The notes beneath the pieces were generated by a model that saw nothing but the letters and a program-made list of their open reading frames with translations, was not told the origin of the DNA and ran no database searches. DNA of 64,000 nucleotides, taken from contig NW_027488367.1 of assembly GCF_051014445.1 (NCBI RefSeq), positions 26,583,501 through 26,647,500 on the forward strand, given 5' to 3'. Position 1 is the stretch's first letter. Every line of letters starts with the position of its first letter. Position numbers and translations under genes: made by a program. The DNA is from Colletes latitarsis. Taxonomy: Eukaryota; Arthropoda; Insecta; Hymenoptera; Colletidae. Of the stretch, positions 41,158 through 53,056 are shown piece by piece.

Positions 41158-42190
41158 TGTTAGGTCTGGGTTAGGTCTAGGATTTGCTCTCATCAGGCTC
41201 ATTCTTTCGCATATTTCTCATACTTGATGGCTAGATCCTGGGCTTTTTCTGGATCGCATCACGTGGTAATGAAGAACAACACTGAAACAGTCAATTAAAC
41301 CAGGTTTCCATCAATATTTTAGAGGATAACGCATGTTAGGTCTAGGTTAGGTCTGGGATTTTCACTCATCAGACTCATACTTTCGCATATTTCTCATACT
41401 TCATGGCTGGATCCTGGGCTGTTTCTGGATTGTATCCCGTAGTAATGTGGGACCACACTGAAACAATCAATTAAACCTGGTCTTGATAAATATTTTAATG
41501 GATAGCGCATGTTAGGTCTGGGATAGGTCTGCGATTTGCCCTAATCAGACTCATACTTTCGCACACTTCACATACTTGTTGAACGGATCCTGGGATTTTT
41601 CTGGTTTGGATCACGTAGTAATGTGGTACCGCACTGAAACAGTCGACTAAACCTGGTTTCGATCAATATTTTAGAGGATAACACAAATTAGGTCTGGGAT
41701 AGGTCTGGGATTTGACCTCATCAGACTCATACTTTCGCGTTTTTCACATACTTGTTGAACAGATCCTGGGTTTTTTCTGGTTTGGATCACGTAGTAGTGT
41801 GGTACCACACTGAAACAGTCGATTAAACCAGGTCTCGATCAATATTTTTGAGGATAACGCATGTTAGGTCTGGGTTAGGTCTAGGATTTGCTCTCGTCAG
41901 GCTCATACTTTCGCATATTTCTCATACCTCATGGCTGGATCCTGGGCTGTTTCTGGATTGTATCACGTAGTAATGTGGTACCACACTGAAACAGTCAATT
42001 AAACCAGGTTTCGATCAATATTTTTGAGGATAACGCATGTTAGGTCTGGGTTAGGTCTAGGATTTGCTCTCGTCAGGCTCATACTTTCGCATATTTCTCA
42101 TACCTCATGGCTGGATCCTGGGCTGTTTCTGGATTGTATCACGTAGTAATGTGGTACCACGCTGAAACAGTCAATTAAACCTGGTTTCGA
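41158..42190. repeat. Nested sub-repeat inside the 41-monomer unit, second occurrence
   Basis: The partner of 38,341-39,373. Differences include GTCGACTAAACC here against GTAGACTAAACC there and GATCCTGGG here against GATCGTGGG there, so the nested duplication is older than the 7.2 kb amplification, whose copies differ less. Confidence 0.78.
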
Positions 42191-43641
42191 TCAATATTTT
42201 AGAGAATAATTCATGTTAGGTCTAGGTTAGGTCTCGGATTTGCTCTTATCAGGCTCATTCTTTCGCATATTTCTCATACTTCATGGCTAGATCCTGGGCT
42301 TTTTCTGGATCGCATCACGCAGTAATGAAGTACAACACTGAAACAGTCAATTAAACCAGGTTTCCATCAATATTTTAGAGGATAACGCATGTTAGGTCTA
42401 GGTTAGGTCTGGGATTTTCACTCATCAGACTCATACTTTCGCATTTTTCACATACTTGTTGAACGGATCCTGGGTCTTTTCTGGTTTGGATCACGTAGTA
42501 ATGTGGTACCACACTGAAACATTCAATTAAACCTGGTCTTGATAAATATTTTAGAGGATAACGCATGTTAGGTTTGGGTTTGGTCTAGGATTTGCCCTCA
42601 TCAGGCTCATACTTTCGCATATTTCTCATACTTCATGGCTAGATCCTGGGCTATTTCTGGATTGGATCACGTAGTAATGTGGTACCACACTGAAACTGTC
42701 AATTAAACCTGGTTTCGATCAATATCTTAGAGGATAACGCAAGTTAGGTCTGGGATAGGTCTGGGATTTGCCCTCATCAGGCTCATACTTTTGCGTTTAT
42801 CACATACTTGTTGAACAGATCCTGGGCTGTTTCTGGATTGTATCACGTAGTAATGCGGCACCACACTGAAATAATCAATTAAACCTGGTCTTGATAAATA
42901 TTTTAGAGGATAACGCATGTTAGGTCTGGGTTAGGTCTAGGATTTGCCATCATCACGCTCATACTTTCGCATATTGCTCATACTTCATGGCTAGATCCTG
43001 GGCTTTTTCTGGACTGCATCACGTAGTAATGAAGTACAACACTGAAACAGTCAACTAAACCTGGTTTCGATCAATATTTTAGAGAATAATTCATGTTAGG
43101 TCTAGGTTAGGTCTGCGATTTGCTCTCATCACGCTCATTCTTTCGCATATTTCTCATACTTGATGGCTAGATCCTGGTCTTTTTCTGGATTGCATCACGT
43201 AGTAATGTGGGACCACACTGAAACAGTCAATTAAACCTGGTTTCGATCAATATTTTAGAGAATAATTCATGTTAGGTCTAGGTTAGGTCTGGGATTTGCT
43301 CTCATCAGGCTCATTCTTTCGCATATTTCTCATACATGTAGAACAGATCCTGGGTTTTTTCTGTTTTGGATCACGTAGTAATGTGGGACCACACTGAAAC
43401 AATCAATTAAACCTGGTCTTGATAAATATTTTGGAGGAGAACGCATGTTAGGTCTGGGTTAGGTCTAGGATTTGCCATCATCAGGCTCATACATTCGCAT
43501 ATTGCTCATACTTCATGGCTAGATCCTGGGCTGTTTCTGGATTGTATCACGTAGTAATGTGGTACCACGCTGAAACAGTCAATTAAACCTGGTTTCGATC
43601 AATATCTTAGAGGATAACGCAAGTTAGGTCTGGGATAGGTC

Positions 43642-46600
43642 TGGGATTTGCCCTCATCAGGCTCATACTTTTGCGTTTTTCACATACTTGTTGAACAGAT
43701 CCTGGGCTGTTTCTGGATTGTATCACGTAGTAATGTGGCACCACACTGAAATAATCAATTAAACCTGGTCTTGATAAATATTTTAGAGGATAACGCATGT
43801 TAGGTCTGGGTTAGGTCTAGGATTTGCCATCATCACGCTCATACTTTCGCATATTGCTCATACTTCATGGCTAGATCCTGGGCTGTTTCTGGATTGTATC
43901 ACGTAGTAATGTGGGACCACACTGAAACAATCAATTAAACCTGCTCTTGATAAATATTTTAGAGGAGAACGCATGTTAGGTCTGGGTTAGGTCTAGGATT
44001 TGCCATCATCAGGCTCATACTTTCGCATATTTCTCATACTTGATGGCTAGATCCTGGGCTTTTTATGGATTGCATCACGTAGTAATGAAGTACAACACTG
44101 AAACAGTCAATTAAACCTGGTTTCGATCAATATTTTAAAGGATAACGTTAGTTAGGACTGGGATAGGTCTGGGATTTGCCCTCATCAGGCTCATACTTTC
44201 GCGTTTTTCACATACTTGTTGAGCGGATCCTGGGTTTTTTCTGGTGTGGATCACGTAGTAGTGTGGTACCACACTGAAACAGTCCATTAAACCTGGTTTG
44301 GATGAATAGTTTAGAGGATAACGCATGTTAGGTCTAGGATAGGTCTGGGATTTTCACTCATCAGACTCATACTTTCACATTCTTCACATACTTGTTGAAC
44401 AGATGCTGGGATATTTTCTGGTTTGGATCACATAGTAATGTGGTACCACTCTGGGACAGTCGATTAAACCAGGTTTCGATCAATATCTTAGAGAATAATT
44501 CATGTTAGGTCTAGGTTAGGTCTGGGATTTACTCTCATCAGGCTCATTCTTTCTTATATTACTCATACTTGATGGCTAGATCCTGGGCTTTTTCTGGATT
44601 GGATCACGTAGTAATGTGGGACCACACTGAAACAATCAATTAAACCGGGTCTTGATAAATATTTTAGAGGATAGCGCAAGTTAGGTCTGGGATAGGTCTA
44701 GGATTTGCCCTCATCATGCTTCTACTTTCGCATTCTTCACATACTTGTTGAACGGATCCTGGGTTTTTTCTGGTGTGGATAACGTAGTAATGTGGTACCA
44801 CACTGAAACATTCAATTAAACCTAGTCTTGATAAATATTTTAGAGGATAACGCTTGTTAGGTCTGGGTTAGGTCTAGGATTTGCCCTCATCATGCTTCTA
44901 CTTTCGCAATATTTCTCATACTTCATGGCTAGATGCTGGGCTATTTCTGGATTGGATCACATAGTAAAGTGGTACCACACTGAAACATTCAATGAAACAT
45001 GGTCTGGATAAATATTTTAGAGGATAACGCAAGTTAGGTCTGGGTTAGGTCTGGGATTTTCACTCATCAGACTCATACTTTCACATTCTTCACATACTTG
45101 TTGAACAGATGCTGGGATATTTTCTGGTTTGGATCACATAGTAATGTGGTACCACTCTGGTACAGTCGATTAAACCAGGTTTCGATCAATATCTTAGAGA
45201 ATAATTCATGTTAGGTCTAGGTTAGGTCTGGGATTTACTCTCATCAGGCTCATTCTTTCTTATATTACTCATACTTGATGGCTAGATCCTGGGCTTTTTC
45301 TGGATTGGATCACGTAGTAATGTGGGACCACACTGAAACAATCAATTAAACCGGGTCTTGATAAATATTTTAGAGGATAGCGCAAGTTAGGTCTGGGATA
45401 GGTCTGGGATTTGCCCTAATCAGACTCATACTTTCACATATTTCTCATACTTGATGGCTAGATCCTGGGCTTTTTCTGGATCGCATCACGTAGAAACAGT
45501 CGATTAAACCAGGTTTCGATCAATATTTTTGAGGATAACGCATGTTAGGTCTGGGTTAGGTCTGGGATTTGCTCTCATCAGGCTCATTCTTTCGCATATT
45601 TCTCATACTTGATGGCTAGATCCTGGGCTTTTTCTGGATCGCATCACGTGGTAATGAAGTACAACACTGAAACAGTCAATTAAACCAGGTTTCCATCAAT
45701 ATTTTAGAGGATAACGCATGTTAGGTCTAGGTTAGGTCTGGGATTTTCACTCATCAGACTCATACTTTCGCATATTTCTCATACTTCATGGCTGGATCCT
45801 GGGCTGTTTCTGGATTGTATCCCGTAGTAATGTGGGACCACACTGAAACAATCAATTAAACCTGGTCTTGATAAATATTTTAATGGATAGCGCATGTTAG
45901 GTCTGGGATAGGTCTGCGATTTGCCCTTATCAGACTCATACTTTCGCACACTTCACATACTTGTTGAACGGATCCTGGGATTTTTCTGGTTTGGATCACG
46001 TAGTAATGTGGTACCGCACTGAAACAGTAGACTAAACCTGGTTTCGATCAATATTTTAGAGGATAACACAAATTAGGTCTGGGATAGGTCTGGGATTTGA
46101 CCTCATCAGGCTCATACTTTCGCGTTTTTCACATACTTGTTCAACAGATCCTGGGTTTTTTCTGGTTTGGATCACGTAGTAGTGTGGTACCACACTGAAG
46201 CAGTCGATTAAACCAGGTTTCGATCAATATTTTTGAGGATAACGCATGTTAGGTCTGGGTTAGGTCTAGGATTTGCTCTCGCCAGGCTCATACTTTCGCA
46301 TATTTCTCATACCTCATGGCTGGATCGTGGGCTGTTTCTGGATTGTATCACGTAGTAATGTGGTACCACACTGAAACAGTCAATTAAACCAGGTTTCGAT
46401 CAATATTTTTGAGGATAACGCATGTTAGGTCTGGGTTAGGTCTAGGATTTGCTCTCGTCAGGCTCATACTTTCGCATATTTCTCATACCTCATGGCTGGA
46501 TCCTGGGCTGTTTCTGGATTGTATCACGTAGTAATGTGGTACCACGCTGAAACAGTCAATTAAACCTGGTTTCGATGAATATTTTAGAGAATAATTCATG

Positions 46601-49600
46601 TTATGTCTAGGTTAGGTCTAGGATTTACTCTCATCAGGCTCATTCTTTCGCATATTACTCACACTTGATGGCTAGATCCTGGGCTGATTCTGGATTGGAT
46701 CACGTAGTAATGTGGGAACACACTGAAACAATCAAATAAACCTCGTCTTGATAAATATTTTAGAGGATAGCGCATGTTAGGTCTGGGATAGGTCTGGGAT
46801 TCGCCCTAATCAGGCTCATACTTTCACGTTTTTCACGTACTTGTTGAACTGATCCTGGGTCTTTTCTGGCTTGGATCACGTAGTAATGTGGTACCACACT
46901 GAAACAGTCGATTAAACCTGGTTTCGATCAATATTTTAGAGGATAACGCAAGTTAGATATGGGATAGGTCTGGGATTTGACCTCATCAGACTCATACTTT
47001 CGCACCCTTCACATACTCGTTGAGCAGATCCTGGGTTTTTTCTGGTTTGGATCACGTAGTAATGTGGTACCACACTGAAACAGTCGACTAAACCTGGTTT
47101 CGATCAATATTTTAGAGGATAACACAAGTTAGGTCTGGGATAGGTCTGGGATTTGACCTCATCAGACTCATACTTTCGCGTTTTTCACATACTTGTGGAA
47201 CAGATCCTGGGTTTTTTCTGGTTTGGATCACGTAGTAGTGTGGTACCACACTGAAACAGTGCATTAAACCAGGTTTCGATCAATATTTTAGAGGATAACG
47301 CATGTTAGGTCTGGGTTAGGTCTAGGATTTGCCCTCATCAGGCTCATACTTTCGCATATTTCTCATACTTCATGGCTGGATCCTGGGCTGTTTCTGGATT
47401 GTATCACGTACTAATGTGGTACCACGCTGAAACAGTCAATTAAACCTGGTTTCGATGAATATTTTTGAGGATAACGCATGTTAGGTCTGGGTTAGGTCTA
47501 GGATTTGCTCTCGTCAGGCTCATACTTTCGCATATTTCTCATACCTCATGGCTGGATCCTGGGCTGTTTCTGGATTGTATCACGTAGTAATGTGGTACCA
47601 CGCTGAAACTGTCAATTAAACCTGGTTTCGATCAATATTTTAGAGAATAATTCATGTTATGTCTAGGTTAGGTCTAGGATTTACTCTCATCAGGCTCATT
47701 CTTTCGCATATTACTCACACTTGATGGCTAGATCCTGGGCTTTTTCTGGATTGGATCACGTAGTAATGTGGGACCACACTGAAACAATCAAATAAACCTC
47801 GTCTTGATAAATATTTTAGAGGATAGCGCATGTTAGGTCTGGGGTAGGTCTGGGATTTGCCCTAATCAGACTCATACTTTCGCACACTTCACATACTCGT
47901 TGAACTGATCCTGGGTTATTTTCTGGTTTGGATCACATAGAAGTGTGGTACCACACTGAAACAGTCGATTAAACCAGGTTTCGATCAATATTTTTGAGGA
48001 TAACGCATGTTAGGTTTGGGTTAGGTCTAGGATTTGCTCTCGTCAGGCTCATACTTTCGCATATTTCTCATACTTCATGGCTAGATCCTGGGCTATTTCT
48101 GGATTGGATCACGTAGTAATGTGGTACCACACTGAAACATTCAATTAAACCTGGTCTTGATAAATATTTTAGAGGATAACGCATGTTAGGTTTGAGTTAG
48201 GTCTAGGATTTGCCCTCATCAGGCTGATACTTTCGCATATTTCTCATACTTCATGGATAGATCCTGGGCTGTTTCTGGATTGGATCACGTAGTAATGTGG
48301 TACCACGCTGAAACAGTCAATTAAACCAGGTTTCGATGAATATTTTTGAGGATAACGCATGTTAGGTCTGGGTTAGGTCTAGGATTTGCTCTCATCAGGC
48401 TCATTCTTTCGCATATTTCTCATACTTGATGGCTAGATCCTGGGCTTTTTCTGGATCGCATCACGTGGTAATGAAGAACAACACTGAAACAGTCAATTAA
48501 ACCAGGTTTCCATCAATATTTTAGAGGATAACGCATGTTAGGTCTAGGTTAGGTCTGGGATTTTCACTCATCAGACTCATACTTTCGCATATTTCTCATA
48601 CTTCATGGCTGGATCCTGGGCTGTTTCTGGATTGTATCCCGTAGTAATGTGGGACCACACTGAAACAATCAATTAAACCTGGTCTTGATAAATATTTTAA
48701 TGGATAGCGCATGTTAGGTCTGGGATAGGTCTGCGATTTGCCCTAATCAGACTCATACTTTCGCACACTTCACATACTTGTTGAACGGATCCTGGGATTT
48801 TTCTGGTTTGGATCACGTAGTAATGTGGTACCGCACTGAAACAGTCGACTAAACCTGGTTTCGATCAATATTTTAGAGGATAACACAAATTAGGTCTGGG
48901 ATAGGTCTGGGATTTGACCTCATCAGACTCATACTTTCGCGTTTTTCACATACTTGTTGAACAGATCCTGGGTTTTTTCTGGTTTGGATCACGTAGTAGT
49001 GTGGTACCACACTGAAACAGTCGATTAAACCAGGTCTCGATCAATATTTTTGAGGATAACGCATGTTAGGTCTGGGTTAGGTCTAGGATTTGCTCTCGTC
49101 AGGCTCATACTTTCGCATATTTCTCATACCTCATGGCTGGATCCTGGGCTGTTTCTGGATTGTATCACGTAGTAATGTGGTACCACACTGAAACAGTCAA
49201 TTAAACCAGGTTTCGATCAATATTTTTGAGGATAACGCATGTTAGGTCTGGGTTAGGTCTAGGATTTGCTCTCGTCAGGCTCATACTTTCGCATATTTCT
49301 CATACCTCATGGCTGGATCCTGGGCTGTTTCTGGATTGTATCACGTAGTAATGTGGTACCACGCTGAAACAGTCAATTAAACCTGGTTTCGATCAATATT
49401 TTAGAGAATAATTCATGTTAGGTCTAGGTTAGGTCTCGGATTTGCTCTTATCAGGCTCATTCTTTCGCATATTTCTCATACTTCATGGCTAGATCCTGGG
49501 CTTTTTCTGGATCGCATCACGCAGTAATGAAGTACAACACTGAAACAGTCAATTAAACCAGGTTTCCATCAATATTTTAGAGGATAACGCATGTTAGGTC

Positions 49601-50843
49601 TAGGTTAGGTCTGGGATTTTCACTCATCAGACTCATACTTTCGCATTTTTCACATACTTGTTGAACGGATCCTGGGTCTTTTCTGGTTTGGATCACGTAG
49701 TAATGTGGTACCACACTGAAACATTCAATTAAACCTGGTCTTGATAAATATTTTAGAGGATAACGCATGTTAGGTTTGGGTTTGGTCTAGGATTTGCCCT
49801 CATCAGGCTCATACTTTCGCATATTTCTCATACTTCATGGCTAGATCCTGGGCTATTTCTGGATTGGATCACGTAGTAATGTGGTACCACACTGAAACTG
49901 TCAATTAAACCTGGTTTCGATCAATATCTTAGAGGATAACGCAAGTTAGGTCTGGGATAGGTCTGGGATTTGCCCTCATCAGGCTCATACTTTTGCGTTT
50001 ATCACATACTTGTTGAACAGATCCTGGGCTGTTTCTGGATTGTATCACGTAGTAATGCGGCACCACACTGAAATAATCAATTAAACCTGGTCTTGATAAA
50101 TATTTTAGAGGATAACGCATGTTAGGTCTGGGTTAGGTCTAGGATTTGCCATCATCACGCTCATACTTTCGCATATTGCTCATACTTCATGGCTAGATCC
50201 TGGGCTTTTTCTGGACTGCATCACGTAGTAATGAAGTACAACACTGAAACAGTCAACTAAACCTGGTTTCGATCAATATTTTAGAGAATAATTCATGTTA
50301 GGTCTAGGTTAGGTCTGCGATTTGCTCTCATCACGCTCATTCTTTCGCATATTTCTCATACTTGATGGCTAGATCCTGGTCTTTTTCTGGATTGCATCAC
50401 GTAGTAATGTGGGACCACACTGAAACAGTCAATTAAACCTGGTTTCGATCAATATTTTAGAGAATAATTCATGTTAGGTCTAGGTTAGGTCTGGGATTTG
50501 CTCTCATCAGGCTCATTCTTTCGCATATTTCTCATACATGTAGAACAGATCCTGGGTTTTTTCTGTTTTGGATCACGTAGTAATGTGGGACCACACTGAA
50601 ACAATCAATTAAACCTGGTCTTGATAAATATTTTGGAGGAGAACGCATGTTAGGTCTGGGTTAGGTCTAGGATTTGCCATCATCAGGCTCATACATTCGC
50701 ATATTGCTCATACTTCATGGCTAGATCCTGGGCTGTTTCTGGATTGTATCACGTAGTAATGTGGTACCACGCTGAAACAGTCAATTAAACCTGGTTTCGA
50801 TCAATATCTTAGAGGATAACGCAAGTTAGGTCTGGGATAGGTC
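43642..50843. repeat. 41-monomer higher-order repeat, copy 2 (7,202 bp)
   Basis: The second full copy. It is near identical to copy 1 over its whole length and continues without break into copy 3. Boundaries are arbitrary in phase and were chosen to follow the left edge of copy 1. Confidence 0.9.
45483..45502. repeat. Short monomer marker, copy 2
   Basis: The same 18 bp deletion as at 38,281, exactly 7,202 bp downstream, in an otherwise matching monomer. Confidence 0.9.
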
Positions 50844-51000
50844 TGGGATTTGCCCTCATCAGGCTCATACTTTTGCGTTTTTCACATACTTGTTGAACAG
50901 ATCCTGGGCTGTTTCTGGATTGTATCACGTAGTAATGTGGCACCACACTGAAATAATCAATTAAACCAGGTCTTGATAAATATTTTAGAGGATAACGCAT

Positions 51001-51352
51001 GTTAGGTCTGGGTTAGGTCTAGGATTTGCCATCATCACGCTCATACTTTCGCATATTGCTCATACTTCATGGCTAGATCCTGGGCTGTTTCTGGATTGTA
51101 TCACGTAGTAATGTGGGACCACACTGAAACAATCAATTAAACCTGCTCTTGATAAATATTTTAGAGGAGAACGCATGTTAGGTCTGGGTTAGGTCTAGGA
51201 TTTGCCATCATCACGCTCATACTTTCGCATATTGCTCATACTTCATGGCTAGATCCTGGGCTGTTTCTGGATTGTATCACGTAGTAATGTGGGACCACAC
51301 TGAAACAATCAATTAAACCTGCTCTTGATAAATATTTTAGAGGAGAACGCAT
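51001..51352. repeat. Perfect tandem duplication of one monomer
   Basis: The 176 bp at 51,001-51,176 and at 51,177-51,352 appear identical base for base, including the rare variants CATCATCACGCTCAT and AACCTGCTCTTG. Copies 1 and 2 have this monomer once (36,597-36,772 and 43,799-43,974). It is the youngest event visible in the window. Confidence 0.88.
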
Positions 51353-53036
51353 GTTAGGTCTGGGTTAGGTCTAGGATTTGCCATCATCAGGCTCATACTT
51401 TCGCATATTTCTCATACTTGATGGCTAGATCCTGGGCTTTTTATGGATTGCATCACGTAGTAATGAAGTACAACACTGAAACAGTCAATTAAACCTGGTT
51501 TCGATCAATATTTTAAAGGATAACGTTAGTTAGGACTGGGATAGGTCTGGGATTTGCCCTCATCAGGCTCATACTTTCGCGTTTTTCACATACTTGTTGA
51601 GCGGATCCTGGGTTTTTTCTGGTGTGGATCACGTAGTAGTGTGGTACCACACTGAAACAGTCCATTAAACCTGGTTTGGATGAATAGTTTAGAGGATAAC
51701 GCATGTTAGGTCTAGGTTAGGTCTGGGATTTTCACTCATCAGACTCATACTTTCACATTCTTCACATACTTGTTGAACAGATGCTGGGATATTTTCTGGT
51801 TTGGATCACATAGTAATGTGGTACCACTCTGGGACAGTCGATTAAACCAGGTTTCGATCAATATCTTAGAGAATAATTCATGTTAGGTCTAGGTTAGGTC
51901 TGGGATTTACTCTCATCAGGCTCATTCTTTCTTATATTACTCATACTTGATGGCTAGATCCTGGGCTTTTTCTGGATTGGATCACGTAGTAATGTGGGAC
52001 CACACTGAAACAATCAATTAAACCGGGTCTTGATAAATATTTTAGAGGATAGCGCAAGTTAGGTCTGGGATAGGTCTAGGATTTGCCCTCATCATGCTTC
52101 TACTTTCGCATTCTTCACATACTTGTTGAACGGATCCTGGGTTTTTTCTGGTGTGGATCGCGAAGTAATGTGGTACCACACTGAAACATTCAATTAAACC
52201 TAGTCTTGATAAATATTTTAGAGGATAACGCTTGTTAGGTCTGGGTTAGGTCTAGGATTTGCCCTCATCATGCTTCTACTTTCGCATTCTTCACATACTT
52301 GTTGAACGGATCCTGGGTTTTTTCTGGTGTGGATAACGTAGTAATGTGGTACCACACTGAAACATTCAATTAAACCTAGTCTTGATAAATATTTTAGAGG
52401 ATAACGCTTGTTAGGTCTGGGTTAGGTCTAGGATTTGCCCTCATCATGCTTCTACTTTCGCAATATTTCTCATACTTCATGGCTAGATGCTGGGCTATTT
52501 CTGGATTGGATCACATAGTAAAGTGGTACCACACTGAAACATTCAATGAAACATGGTCTGGATAAATATTTTAGAGGATAACGCAAGTTAGGTCTGGGTT
52601 AGGTCTGGGATTTTCACTCATCAGACTCATACTTTCACATTCTTCACATACTTGTTGAACAGATGCTGGGATATTTTCTGGTTTGGATCACATAGTAATG
52701 TGGTACCACTCTGGGACAGTCGATTAAACCAGGTTTCGATCAATATCTTAGAGAATAATTCATGTTAGGTCTAGGTTAGGTCTGGGATTTACTCTCATCA
52801 GGCTCATTCTTTCTTATATTACTCATACTTGATGGCTAGATCCTGGGCTTTTTCTGGATTGGATCACGTAGTAATGTGGGACCACACTGAAACAATCAAT
52901 TAAACCGGGTCTTGATAAATATTTTAGAGGATAGCGCAAGTTAGGTCTGGGATAGGTCTGGGATTTGCCCTAATCAGACTCATACTTTCACATATTTCTC
53001 ATACTTGATGGCTAGATCCTGGGCTTTTTCTGGATC

Positions 53037-53056
53037 GCATCACGTAGAAACAGTCG
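53037..53056. repeat. Short monomer marker, copy 3
   Basis: The same 18 bp deletion, 7,554 bp after the copy 2 marker, which is 7,202 plus two monomers. It shows that copy 3 gained two monomers to the left of this point. Confidence 0.9.

Larger units (their letters stand above)
36440..43641. repeat. 41-monomer higher-order repeat, copy 1 (7,202 bp)
   Basis: The first full copy of the domain 3 unit. Every marker I checked recurs exactly 7,202 bp downstream: the open frame starting block at 36,933 and 44,135, the 18-bp-deleted monomer at 38,290 and 45,492, and CACGTGGTAATGAAG at 38,443 and 45,645. Copies 1 and 2 differ by only occasional bases (GATCGCGAAG near 37,577 here, GATAACGTAG near 44,779 there; CATCATACTTC here, CATCATGCTTC there). 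The left edge is set by loss of match to copy 2 before about 36,440. The period is 41 monomers, one of them 18 bp short. Confidence 0.9.
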
